This document shows, piece by piece, positions 11,559 through 22,876 of a stretch of DNA of 64,000 bases. Numbering within the stretch: the stretch's first letter is position 1; the number at the start of each line of letters is the position of its first letter. Under the pieces are notes generated by a model. That model saw nothing but the letters and a program-made list of their open reading frames with translations, did not search any database and had not been told where the DNA came from. Position numbers and translations under genes: made by a program. This DNA comes from Carettochelys insculpta (Eukaryota; Chordata; Testudines; Carettochelyidae), in contig NC_134150.1 of NCBI RefSeq assembly GCF_033958435.1, positions 36,885,501-36,949,500 of the forward strand. The letters run 5' to 3'.

Positions 11559-13220
11559 TGAGAGTATCGTCTAATCTCACCAAGTGGGGTCTCTTTCAGT
11601 CCTGCCTAGGCCTGTACTGTAATGGGCCAGAAACTGTGGCTGACTGTACCACAGGCAATAGACAATGGTGTTAGCACTGCTAGCCACTGGCAAACAAAGC
11701 CAAACTGTGAATGTCAACAACCTAACCCACAACTTACAACCCATTCTTTGTGCTTCCAACACTAGTTTCTCTTATAAAGTCATCTCTGATTTAATAACAT
11801 GATCCTGGCATTCTTACCTGACTCACACAGTGGAAGGAGGAGGACAACTGTATCCCAAAGTAGCAGATGGCAGTTAATGAGGGAGATCAGACCCTGGGTT
11901 CAGGGTGAATAGAGTGCTTAATTTTCTATCAGTGATTAATGGGAGGTAAAACACTTCTAGCTCAACCGATCTTAGAGGTGTTGCAAAGTGAGGAGGTGGA
12001 TTCTTGGCATGAAAAATGGCAGATGTCAAGTCAAACGAATTAGACTGTACACACAAGATCACAACAGCAGGAGCTCCAGACTCATACAGTCCGTCACAGA
12101 ACACCTGAGCTAGAGGGAGGGGGTATAGTATGTCCTATGGTCCTGACAAAGTATTTTTTCTATACTGTTAGCTATGTGACTGATCATCTTCTTATGAAAT
12201 GCCCATGTAGCTGCAATAACTTTCTGCACCTTTTTAGCTTCCTTCCATGGCTGCACACGCACAATATAATTTTCATCACCAGCAGCACCAAAGCAAGTAA
12301 GGCTCCCAGAGAAAACCCACCGGTCACCCTAAGCATTAGGTAAGCACGGCAGTGTACACAGCCCAGCACAGGTGAATTGAGTCCAATGTATATATCCCCG
12401 CTTAGCATCCCTTCCTACTGTTGTAAATATATGGTCAGAGTGGTGCTGAATGTATCATATGGTTCAATGTTGCTTGGTACACTTGCTCTGTAATGGATAT
12501 ACGCTGCATGGAAAAGACAGCTCATACATGCCACATAACTTTAGGTGTTACCACTGATATTTATGCATTTTATACTACACCCAGCAACACAGTCTGTGAG
12601 TATCTGCTTGTCTGAGAATTGCAACTGCAGCAATATCTTTCCTTTCTGGATCTAGATAATGTGTACCCTGCTTCTAGGTTTGGGGGTGTATCAAAATGAA
12701 ATGTCCCACCTTTATTAACACAGACCAACTTGAAACAGGGCACACAGTGAACCAGTCTCACTGTGGCAGGCCTGCGGAGCAAAGGATACAATAAATCAGC
12801 ATCAACACAGCAAAACTATACATTAAAAACCTCTGACATTTGCAGCTATTGACTCCACAACATGCCTCAGGCCAACTGTCTCATGCAATCACCTCTCCCT
12901 GACAAGCCTTGCAACATAACTTCCCACTGCCTCAACAGATGTTATCTTCTTGGTGGAAAAAGATGAGAATCTCTTACTCTGCTTTTTGCCAGTTGCAAGG
13001 GTGAGGTCTAACTTCTGGGTCAAGGTCATTAGACTGTATTATATCCATTCGCATCCAGAACATTATGCTGTTCTAAAGGAAATTGCATATCACATAGTCA
13101 GTCCCTACTTCTGCAAATCCCAGGTTTAAAGCCCTGTTGGGGCTGGCACATACAGCAATGTAGGTCTCATGAACAAAGGGTTTGCATATGGCAAATATTG
13201 GCCACAAGTCTGCGTTTTAA
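11559..13220. other. Unrecognised non-coding DNA
   Basis: No gene supported. Several frames of 60-76 codons occur on the minus strand (for example 12570-12791) but show no conserved motif. On the minus strand an AATAAA lies at about 12714-12719. If the tract to the right is a retroviral remnant, this stretch would be where a 3' LTR should be sought; no LTR boundary is visible. Confidence 0.45.
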
Positions 13221-13502
13221 TTAATTAGTTGCCTGCAAGTTTCCAGCATTGTAGGAATATATGAAGGCAAAGCATCTCATCACTAAGCCCATGATATTCA
13301 ATTTTTTTTTCATCGTACTAGCCACTGTGTATATTGCTGGAGTTTTCCTTATATATACAAGATCAAATTCTTGGCTGAGATCAGTCTCCTTTGGGACTGG
13401 CAACTGTTTGCATTTGCCCAACTGAGAGTTCCCTGAGCATAAGCAATCATTGTAAAGTTTATTCTTAAAAACCTGTTTGACATAATTTCTAAATGCTTTC
13501 AT
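13221..13502 (-). pseudogene. 93-codon open frame, possible decayed coding sequence
   Basis: An uninterrupted minus-strand frame in AT-rich DNA, where a 93-codon frame is less likely by chance than in GC-rich DNA. Composition is Lys/Asn/Tyr-rich with three Cys in the N-terminal half and a hydrophobic Met/Ile/Phe-rich patch near the C-terminus. No domain is recognised. It lies downstream (minus-strand sense) of the decayed tract at 14480-15790 and could belong to the same remnant. Chance remains quite possible. Confidence 0.25.
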
Positions 13503-14479
13503 GGGTTTTCAGTAATTGAAATCATTTTATGACCATTTTGAACATGATTGGGTTTATTTTCTGAAAAAAAGTCATCTTTTTGTCAACAAAAATATCATGG
13601 TTGGGATGCAAATTTTGATTTGAAATGTCAGAAAGACATGCAAAGAAATAGAAAATGGGTCCAATTCAAAGCCTACAAAGTGAAAGCCACTTTGAAAGTT
13701 CATGTGAATGAGGTTTTCTGTTTTTTTTTAAATTAATTTTTTTTCAACTAGCTGTATTTATTGTACCACCCTCATTGACAGGTTCAAATTTGATACATTT
13801 TTGTCATTCTGTTTCAATTGGCACTGATTAGGAGAATGTTTTGATACAAAGGTTTCTCTTCATCTTTGCATGGTACCTTTGAGAACAAATCCCCAACTGG
13901 TAATAGTTGTTGAGCTCCAGGGAAGTCGTTAATGTTGTGACAATTTGCCTCAGGTGAGGGTCTTCCCTCAAGGACTTTCTTTTTTTCAAATGCTATGAGC
14001 ATACTAAGTCACACCTTCCATGAGTGCCACTCTCTTTCCATGTTTAACCACACAGGAAGCCATATTGTATTGAAACAATACTTGTTTATAAAAGAAAACA
14101 TTTTCTACATATTTACTTTATAATATTCTTACCATAAATAACAGTTTCTGCCTTACCTTTAACACAACATATAAAACCTTATTAAATTTAGTGTTCTATG
14201 TACAAATCCTAAACCCGTCAATGAAACACCAATTTAAACCCATCTTCACTTTGTTAGAAAATGTTTTTCAAAGGTCACATGCACTCCAACTTCTCTCCCT
14301 TGTCAGACTCCTTTTTTATCCTGGCAGCCCCAAGTAGTATTATTTCTTTGTCCTGCTTTCTTTATTTGGGTTTTGCTGCTTGGCAGTTAAGTATTGATTC
14401 ATTTTCAGTGTTATCTGTTAGCAATTCCTGTGGTTTAGTGCTATTCTTTCTCAATTTATTTTTAGGTTTCCCACCACCA
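13503..14479. other. Non-coding, AT-rich with T-runs
   Basis: No gene supported. At 13540-13760 a low-complexity 'tttgaaa/ttttcaa' type stretch resembles degraded repeats. A 62-codon minus frame at 13814-14002 has ordinary protein-like composition but no motif. Confidence 0.45.
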
Positions 14480-15790
14480 TCCTTTTTTTAAAGTTTCCAG
14501 TATTGTAGGAATAATTTTACAGTAGCCTGAAGGGTTTCTGGAAAGCCTTTGAGATAAGAATTATAAGGACAACTATTGACATTGCCAAACCCTGCTGATA
14601 ATATTACCTAATGATACAGGCACCGTACCGCGCATATTGAAGAAAAATGTGGACCATGTCTCAATGGTAGGCAATCTCTTGTTTCCCCACAGGAACTGCT
14701 TCTCCATTTCATTCTCATCTCAGTCATAATGAGTTGTACCTAATTTCCTTAAAAGATTATCCCCTCATTTCACTGTCCTTTTTATTATAGCGTCTTTTGG
14801 CTGATAAGAGAGTAGCCTTATTATAAAGTCCCTTGACCAGCATTTGGAGAATTTCTTTTAACAGCTGTTGGATAAATCCAATAGGGACCTTTTTTCAGGG
14901 GAAAAATTCTTTGTTATTTCTCCCCTCTTGGTCTTCAGTGTCAGCCAGTTTTCACAGGGTTTCTATCGCTTCCACAACTTTCACTCTTCTTTGTAAATCA
15001 CCTCAAACACTATTTTTTTCCTGCCTTGGTCTCCATTCTGAAGACATCATGATCAGATCTTTAACTAGCATAAATTGGCATAGCTGCCCTGAAATCACTT
15101 CAGGATTACTGACGTTCCCCAAATGAGCATCTGCCCTTCTGTCTTCCACATTATTTTTATTCTTTATGGCCAAAAGTTCAGCCCTTATAGCTACACCCAC
15201 TGCCAGACATTTTGCTATTCTCTCTGCTTTTGTTGTGGGCTGAATTTATCCCCCACCCCCCGACAGGTCTGCTTGAGTGCCAGGCTTTCAACTTAGTTGA
15301 GGGCATGTAGAGGAGCCTCTCTTTTTCTTGCTTAATATGGGGAGCAACTTCTCTGATCGTGGTGCAATTTGAAAGGCAGCCATATAAGACTTTTTATTGG
15401 TTTATATCTTTGGAAGAGGTGGTTACTAAGGGGACCAAAAAAGTGAAAATTCTTTCTTTACCCTCTTAGGGCAACTGGCTTCCAAAGTCATCTTTCATTA
15501 GTGATGTCTTTTCCTCATGTGATGTTGTATTCTAACCAGGGGGTAATTAGACTTTTTTTTTTAAATTGCATGACAAAACCCAAATGGGAAGTTGGTCTTG
15601 TTTTCTTTGGTTAAAAAAAGGGAGGAGGCATTTATCTTGGACACCTGATTGCTGTTCCCTTTGTGACTTTTTGGTTTTACTCCACTTTGCCCAATGCCAT
15701 CCCTACTATTGTCTTGCTGTGTTCTGAAGGCCTTTACCCCTGGAGACAGATTTCTCTGACATAATACTTTCACAGGCCCATCTCAGATCA
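14480..15790 (-). pseudogene. Decayed coding tract, possible retroviral envelope-like remnant
   Basis: On the minus strand a run of open segments in changing frames follows one another (15561-15773; about 15290-15470; 15003-15200; about 14590-14720), separated by stops and frameshifts. Near the low-coordinate end, a Trp-containing stretch (WGNKRLPTIETW at about 14675) is followed, after one stop, by a hydrophobic segment IVVLIILIS at about 14557-14583 and a short basic tail. That order, extracellular aromatic region then membrane anchor then short tail, is what a viral envelope or other type-I membrane protein would show. I recognise no family-specific motif. No gag, pol or paired LTR was found. 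Confidence 0.25.
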
Positions 15791-15796
15791 CTACTA

Positions 15797-16119
15797 CAGG
15801 TGGAACCTCTCTAATTTGGAACTCTTTCATCTGGCAACACCCATAATCTGGCATTTTAGTTAGCCAGATGACCACTTATCCGGGGTGTGGCCTAGTTTCC
15901 CATGGTCCCATAATGTTTGTTTACAGCCATCACTCCTGGATTTCAGTGTTCTGTGCTGTTATTTAGCTGCGCTTTTCCCCTAAATATCTTGTAAGAGCCC
16001 AGTAAGCAAAGAAATTGTGGTAATGCTGCTAAACAATATTGACCTCCTATGGTCCAGCAAATTCTCTCATCCAGCACTGGTCAGGTCCCAAGGGTGCCAA
16101 GCAAGACAGATTCAACCTG
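15797..16119 (+). mobile_element. Mariner-type MITE, TA target duplication
   Basis: Starts CAGGTGGAACCTCTCTAA and ends AGATTCAACCTG, with TA on both outer sides. Same family as 22203-22513 and 60633-60938 (same orientation) and 34072-34381 (opposite). The interior carries the diagnostic 'ttatttagctg' and 'agcccagtaagca' segments. No transposase; the CAG-starting TIR with TA duplication fits a Tc1/mariner (Tigger-like) derivative. Confidence 0.75.
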
Positions 16120-16900
16120 TACTGAATTATTGTTATTGAGGATCAGTTCTGCAGTTCATGAAACACTTTATTATTCCCATCATAAAAATAGTTCCTCAGT
16201 TAAGGCAGCAGCCTCATGCAAATGAGAGACCAGAGTTCAGGCAGTGTAGGCCTCTGATGTGCTTTGAAAATCTGTGTTTCAAAGATGTGCAACCATATTA
16301 CAAAAGTAAATTGAGGGGCTGGTGGATGTGCCCCAGAGCAAAAAGCTACCAATCTTCAGGTTGTTAACTAAAAACCCAGAAACAACCAAACAAAGTAGCA
16401 AAATTATTCCCTGCCACATTAAAGCAAAAATCGATGAAAGTACATATAAGAATATGTGGCTGATTTGTATATATATTTTTTCCTCTTCTCTTCCCAACTC
16501 CCAGGCTGTGCATTCTGCCATATCTTCCCCCCCATCCCCCCATGGAGATTTCAGCCACAATGAACAATTGGCCTTCAACAGATACATGTCATATATATTG
16601 TAAATTAAAGAGAGGTTAGAAGTGAAGGGTCTTCATTTGTATAGATGTGAAGCAAAAACTGTATGTTTTACAAGGTTGAGTCCAGCTATTTGATCTGTAA
16701 TGAAAAATACATTTGAATACCCAGGCTGGCTATTTACTGCTGTTAATTCAACTAGAAAAAGAGATAGGAGAAAACTCCATCCAGCAACCTAAGAGTTTAA
16801 AGGCCAGGAAACATCACATTCTGAAATCAGTTTAATGTATTTAAATGACAGTTGGAAGGCCTGTAAGAATAACACAATGCACAACACTTACAGAATGATT
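16120..16900. other. Unrecognised non-coding DNA
   Basis: No gene. Overlapping frames on both strands at 16279-16603 are shadows of one another with no protein features. Confidence 0.5.
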
Positions 16901-17299
16901 TTCAGCCATGGATCTTGAAGCACTGCCCAAGGTGAAAAAACACGACAGGTTTGCGGCCTATAGGAGCCGAGAGATTTTGCTGGGGGCAGAATAGCATGTG
17001 AAGCCTCCCCCAGTGGTTCAGAGAGCCACATGGAAGAGCTGATTGTTTTGATTGGTCTGGGGCTGCTGGCAGACAGGGCTGCTTGCCTGAGAGTGCAGCT
17101 GGCTGGGAGATGCTTAGGTAAACACTGCTTCTGGCACTCCACCCTCTCCTGCACCCCAACTCCCTCCCAGGCCTGGCACCCCACCCCACCTCACTGTCTT
17201 TCCTCACGCCAGAATCCTCTCCTGCACCCAGACCAGCCCCAGTTCACCACCCAAATACTCTGCATTTGTGCTATTTGTTTAATTTATATTAGTAATTTG
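16901..17299. repeat. GC-rich block with C-rich tail
   Basis: A GC-rich stretch with 'ccctctcctgcacccca' type short C-rich units at 17140-17250. The composition contrasts with both flanks. It is probably part of a diverged interspersed repeat, but no ends are identifiable. Confidence 0.4.
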
Positions 17300-17830
17300 A
17301 CCTAGTTTCCATTTATTTATAGACCTCCTTTTTGATTTTTAGATCATTCAAGATCTCCTGATTAATCCATGGTGGTCTGCTTCCTAGCTTTTCTATGCAG
17401 TGGAATACTTTGCTCCTGCCTCCTTAACAATGTCTCTTTGAAAAACCTGCCAAATCGCTTTGCTCATTTTTTCTTCATAGTCTTACTTCCCACAGCAGCC
17501 CTCTGAATTTGCTCGAGTTTGCCTCTCTCTGCCCATTCCTACAATCATGATCACTTCCACCCAAGCTGCCTTCCACTTTCAAATTCTCAGCCAGTTCCTC
17601 TTTGTTTGTTAATGTCAGATCTACAACAGATTCTCCCCTTGTTGCTTTCTCCACTTTATGAGATAAAAAAAAATATCTCCAGCATCGTCCAGGAATGTGG
17701 CTTGTGTTATTTTCCCAACAGATGTGTGGAGAGTTGAAGTTCCCCATCACCACCAAGTCTTGTGCTTTTGATGACTTTGAATGATTTTGGTGTTTGAAAG
17801 ACCTGGGTCCACCACACTCTACCATAGCCT
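17300..17830 (-). mobile_element. CR1 LINE fragment, endonuclease region
   Basis: The minus-strand frame at 17475-17825 encodes the apurinic-endonuclease motif region: [14 protein letters not shown] corresponds to the 'GDFN.PDICWE' block, followed by [12 protein letters not shown] and GGSDH. These are the conserved EN blocks also seen in the CR1 at 49200-49450. The GDFN aspartate is Asn here, which would be inactivating. The fragment is internal: neither the 3' ATTCTATG repeats nor the RT domain is present. Confidence 0.8.
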
Positions 17831-18443
17831 AACATAGCCAAAAGCTGTGCTAGCCTTGTCTCAGCTGGAAATTGCTCTTTGGTTTTTCAGCCCCTAATCT
17901 AAGTTTGTTCTCAGCTGTATTCTGATGTAACGTTACTAGATCTTAATTTGTATGCACGGGAGCTAGCAAAGGCAATAATTTAGGCCCCAATGTATTCATG
18001 TGAGTACAATGTGCTTCTAACAGCATTGCATACTTTCAATAGACAGGCACACAAACTGAAGTCACATTACTTCTGCTTTCTTGATTCTTCCCACTTATTT
18101 TTAAAAAAGACAAAATGAAATAATCCTTTGCATTCTGTACCATGCCTTCAGTGTCTGTGCACTGATTGTTTTCCTATTTTTCCCTTACAAACAGTTTCTG
18201 AATTTTAATCTTTCCAGTTTACTTTTAATACATAAAAAGCTCATTGAAAGAGCAGCAGGAGTCTTTACAGTCTATTATGCCAAGGCAGTTAATAATGTGG
18301 TAATTGTTGTATCAATGGATTTCGGCTCTTTCATAGCCCTCCGGATCTTAATGTATTACTACGAACTCTACTCACTCTGGGGCCTATTCTGATCTAAGAG
18401 TATTAAAATATAATAGTGATGGAGGCCATAAAAGAATATAGAG
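17831..18443. other. Non-repeat DNA, possible conserved non-coding element
   Basis: No gene or repeat recognised. AT-rich, homeobox-site-like TAAT cores at about 18280-18315 and no tandem structure. Candidate only; conservation cannot be judged here. Confidence 0.3.
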
Positions 18444-19272
18444 CAGTGTTTCCCAAACTGTGTTCCATGGAACACTGGTGTTCCAGGTGATGCAAATAAG
18501 TGTTCGGTGAAAAAAGTGATGCTAGTAATATTTTTCCTTCTAGCTAGGAAATTATGCATATATCAGAAAAATTAAGGTATTTGCATAGTATTTGGTATGT
18601 AAGCATATTCCTCTTTATAAACACTTTCTTAATAGTGCAGTTGTTATGCGACTTGTGCCAAAACAGAGTCGATTTGGATGGTTTCAGCATGAGTCGGGTT
18701 TGGAGAAATCATGTGATGCTGCACCTGGTATGAGGATCTAACTCTCCAGCGTTGTTCCTAATATTTAGCAGATATGTGATCAAAAGATGCAAAACCACTC
18801 ATCCCATTAAAAAAAAAACCCACAAAATTTTAAAATATTTTGCCATCCCTAATTTGTTTTGCATTTCTTTTTCCTAAAAAATATTTTTAAACTTTAAGGA
18901 AGGACAGTCATTTTTTTGAAAAATATTCTCTCTTTTTGTACAAAGAAATGACACAAACCATCCTTCTTTGGGCTCTGATATTTTGTTTCAGGTTTGTACC
19001 CAATTTTTAAACTTAATTATAGGATTGCTAACCATCCTCCTATCAGAAGGACATTAGCTGTTCCTTCAGATTATTTTCTTTTACTATTTTAGATGTCTTG
19101 TATTTTACAAAGAACCAAAAACACCCAATTCTTTTAAATCAACTTTTGAGCATTACATGTAGCAATTTTTTGACTTGAAATCCTCCCCCATCGTCGACCG
19201 GCATGTATATGTTCTGTCAATATATTCCAAGCCCAAAAGTGTTCCATGGCCAAATTAGTTTGGGAGATGCTG
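18444..19272. mobile_element. hAT transposon with perfect 8-bp target duplication
   Basis: Starts CAGTGTTTCCCAAACT and ends AGTTTGGGAGATGCTG (imperfect inverted repeats). The 8 bases immediately outside are identical on both sides (ATATAGAG at 18436-18443 and 19273-19280). Subterminal inverted repeats (TGTTCCATGGAACAC on the left, GTGTTCCATGGCC on the right) also pair. The interior is AT-rich with no recognisable transposase, so this is non-autonomous. The exact 8-bp duplication is the hAT signature. Confidence 0.9.
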
Positions 19273-19280
19273 ATATAGAG

Positions 19281-20521
19281 CAACCTGTTAAGAAAAGTTT
19301 ATTTAAACTCAGCCTCAATTATTCTTTGCTTAATTTCATCACTTTACTCCAAGTTATACCCACTTCATTCCTTAGCCCACCCTGAAAATATTTCACTCTA
19401 TCCTTACTATTAACATCCTTGAAGATAACTAATGGGTTTCTTGGGCTCTTGTTTTCTCCCAGCGACAGTACACTACCAATCCAGCTCCTTTTACATACCG
19501 CTGCCTTACTGGCGTGGACTGTGATATTATTTTGGACAACTGGCCAACGTACCTTATTTCTTGAAAGTGACTAGCCTTCCTTGCAGTGTCCATGAACTTC
19601 TCTATCAAATTTGTCTACCAGTTCCACCAATTTGTCTACTGAAAGCTCAGAGTCATCCAAAGCAGTGAAGTTGGTACTAGTCAGAGCTAAAGTAGGTGAG
19701 GCATTTTGTACTCTTTTCCACTCTGGAGTGCTCATGTGTTAGCATAGTGCCACAGACATTGAGTTCATGACATTGAAAAAAAATGCTTTTACTGCAAGAA
19801 AATGATCTATCAATCCATCTTACTACAGCTCCTCAAGCCATCATGTAAACTAAACTGATTGGGGCCATGATAACTGAGAGAGGAATTTGACCCAGAGTGT
19901 TACATCAAGTCAGCATATGTGTTCATTTATTTTCAAAGTATGGCAGGTTTTGTGATTTGTAAGCTTTTTGTACCCTACAAAGATGCGATTTAATATGACT
20001 GTGCACTGTTTTACACTTAACTTATGCTGAGCCCGCTCAGTGTAGCTAGTGTTCCATAATCATTTCCAAAGTCCAACTTTTATTCCCTACCAGTGGTACT
20101 CAAAGGTATTTAAGGCTATGTTAATTCATGTAAACCACATTCTTTTTGCCAAACTCAACTTACTCCTTTTTAAAGAAAAACATAAAAACCTGGAGTACTA
20201 AAGTGTCAGTTTTTATCACATATTTTGATCACTTCTTACATCCAGGAGAACCCAGTGAAATATAACCGAGATGTCAAATGTAATATATGGAAGGGTGATT
20301 AAGAAGAAACATTTAGTTTCTGATACATCTTAATATGTAAATTATCACACACTTTCTGAGAAAAAAGATTAATTATCACCAAATTGCATTTATTTTTTAA
20401 CCACCTTTATTCTTTACTCATCATAAATTAGTCAGCAGAGTGCATAAAGGAGAGGAATTCAGACATCGAGATTGCTAGAACTTATGCAAACCCCAGCACG
20501 TACAAGGATGTAATACAGAAA
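19281..20521. other. Non-coding, with one decayed minus-strand frame at about 19550-19800
   Basis: No intact gene. At 19550-19800 the minus strand reads through roughly 75 codons with a single internal stop, including DKLVELVDKFDREVHGH, which has helix-like, protein-like composition. I recognise no family. It may be a scrap of an old transposon or processed gene. Confidence 0.3.
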
Positions 20522-20946
20522 GGCTATGTCTAGACTAGAGGGTTTTGTTGCCAAAACCCATGGAGCATCCAGATTTTGAAGGTTGCTCTGTTGACAGTAA
20601 GTCGACAGACCGCAGCACTTTTGTCAACAGCTGTACCCTGTTCGTCACAAGGAAGAACACCTCTGTTGACAGAGATCTGTCAATAAAATGCCTGTCTGAA
20701 CATTCCAGAGGCTGTTCTGTCGACAGACAGGGCTTCTAGGACACTCGGCAGCCCTGTCTGCTGTGGTTCCAGTAGACCATTTAGCTGATAGAGCAGTTCG
20801 GCAGTCCAGCTGCTCTCTGTAAACAAAGCAGATTACTCTTTCGATCTGCTTTGGTGGTCTGGCCACGATCTGACGACAGAAGTTTTGTAGGAAGATATCT
20901 TCCAACAAAAACTTTGCTGACAAATCCCTTTAATCTAGACATAGCC
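20522..20946. mobile_element. Palindromic MITE (GTCGACAG-rich family)
   Basis: Left end GGCTATGTCTAGACTA and right end TAATCTAGACATAGCC are inverted repeats. The 3-mers outside are AAA and ATA, so the duplication is imperfect. The interior carries several CTGTTGACAG / GTCGACAG palindromes and shares CCAAAACCCATGG with the element at 29885-30250, so the two are one family. Confidence 0.7.
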
Positions 20947-22202
20947 ATAATGTCTTTGCTTTAAAATAAGCACTTCGTCAAGGAGAGTTATGCTTGCTCT
21001 GCAACATCTGTTTTCCTGAATTGTTTGGATCTGGAAAATATTTTGCCTCATTGACAGCACCAGGCAAAATAATGTCTAGTTCTGCCATCTGTTAAGAAAG
21101 TCTCTTATAGGAAGTGTCATAGCCTTAATGTATTTTAAGAAAGGAAGCAACATCTACCACAACAGCTCTTTCTACCGCATACTAAAATTGCTGATAGCTT
21201 CATTTGTAAAATAACAAAAACCTGAGGTTTAATTAAAAATTAACGTTATCTTCACAGGAGTGTGAATCCAATAATGATGAGTGCCTTAGAAATTTCCATT
21301 CCTTCATGAACTTGTACCTATCTAGAGGTTGAAAACTGAACCTCTTATAAAGCATGTGTGAAATCCAAACCTCACTGAAGTCAACTGGAGCTTTGCTTTT
21401 GACTTATGTGCAGCCAGGATTTAAACTGCTATTTTAATAAAGGGATTTGGGGCCAGATCCAAAGCCCAATGAAGTCAATGGGAATTTTTTTATTCCACTG
21501 ATTTCAATAGATCTGGGGAGAGACTTTTGCATAACTTGCAGTGAAGAATCATATACAATCAAAGAAAGTACAATACTCTTTCAATGTGTAAGCTTACAAC
21601 TCAGTACTTTGTATGCTACAAGACAGAAACATACTACTTCACACTGACATACTCATTGGGATGAAACTATTATTGGTAGGACCATGCCAAATTTAAGATC
21701 CATTTTGGTCAATTTCACAGACATAGAATTTTAATTATAAATTCCGTGATTCCAGATAGTTAAAGGTGAAATTTCAAAGTGTAGTAATTATAGAGGTCTG
21801 ACACAAAAAGGAATTGGTGACGAGAAGATTATGGGGGTAGGTTGTGGTACTGCCCTCCTTACTTCTGCACTGATGCTGGTGGTAGCACCGCTTCTAGCAG
21901 CAGATGGCCAAGAGGCAGTGGCTATGTGCTCGGAGCCCAGCTCTGAAGGCAGACCCACTGCCAGAAGCAGTGTAGTGGTCAGGTTGGCATGGTATCGTAT
22001 TGCCAGCTTACTTCTGTGCTGCTGATGGCAGGCCCTGGGCACCTGGCAAGCAGCCATCATTTTCCAGCCACCCAGCTATGAAAGAATGCGGAATTAAAGG
22101 TGGCAGTACTGGCATTCCTCTACAATAACCTTACAATACCCCATGGAACTCTTTGGGATCAGTACCTCCAGTCCGAGGAACTCTGAAATTGGTACCGTTA
22201 TA
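20947..22202. other. Non-coding, with dispersed palindromic scraps
   Basis: No gene. At 21441-21520 ('ggggccagatccaaagcc...gaagtcaatggg...gatttcaatag') and about 21362-21425 there are short self-complementary repeats of the 'ttgacttcaatggg' type, common in sauropsid genomes as recalled. A GC-richer patch lies at 21840-22060. Confidence 0.45.
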
Positions 22203-22513
22203 CAAGCTGAACCTCTCTAATCTTGGCTGGCAACATGGATGATCTAGCATGATTTTAGTTAGCTGGATGTCCGCTTAGCATGGACATGGCCAAGCTGTCC
22301 AGGGTCCCATAAAGTTTGTTTATGTCCTCTAGTCCTGGCTCTCAGTGTTCTGCGCTGTTATTTAGCTGTAATTTACCCCTAAATGTCTTCTAGGAGCCTA
22401 GTAAGCAGGGGAAGCATTGGTAATGCCAGGCAATATGGACCTTCCATGGTTTGGCAAATTCTCTGGTTCAGCACCAATCAGGTCATGAGGTTGCCAGACT
22501 AGAGAGATACATG
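22203..22513 (+). mobile_element. Mariner-type MITE
   Basis: Starts CAAGCTGAACCTCTCTAA and ends AGAGAGATACATG, with TA on each side. The interior aligns segment by segment with 15797-16119 and 60633-60938 ('tgttatttagctgtaatt', 'agcctagtaagca'). More diverged at the right end than its sisters. Confidence 0.7.
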
Positions 22514-22537
22514 TAGTATTCAGTAAAGATACACAAA

Positions 22538-22876
22538 GGCTATGTCTAAACTAGCACAAATCTTCGAAATTGCCTTGCAAATGGCCATTTCGAAGATTAC
22601 TAATGAGGCGCTGAAATGCATATTCAGCGCCTCATTAGCATGCTGCCAGCCATGGCTCTTCGAAATTGCTGCGTTTCACTGCCACGTGGCTTGTCCAGAT
22701 GGGGGTCCTTTCGAAAGAAATGAGCTGCATGGCAACGAAACATGGCTATTTTGAAGAGCTGCAGCTGGTGGCATGTTAATGAGGCACTGAATATGCATTT
22801 CAGTGCCTCATTAGTAACCTTCTAAATGGCCATTTGCATGGCCATTTCGAAGATTTGTGCTAGTGTAGATATAGCC
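22538..22876. mobile_element. Long-TIR palindromic MITE
   Basis: The first about 30 bases (GGCTATGTCTAAACTAGCAC onward) are the near-perfect reverse complement of the last 30 (ending GCTAGTGTAGATATAGCC). AAA lies outside both ends. The interior contains nested palindromes such as AATGAGGCGCTGAA / TTCAGCGCCTCATT and many TTCGAA sites. Fold-back, non-coding, PIF/Harbinger-like by end style and 3-bp duplication. Confidence 0.75.
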
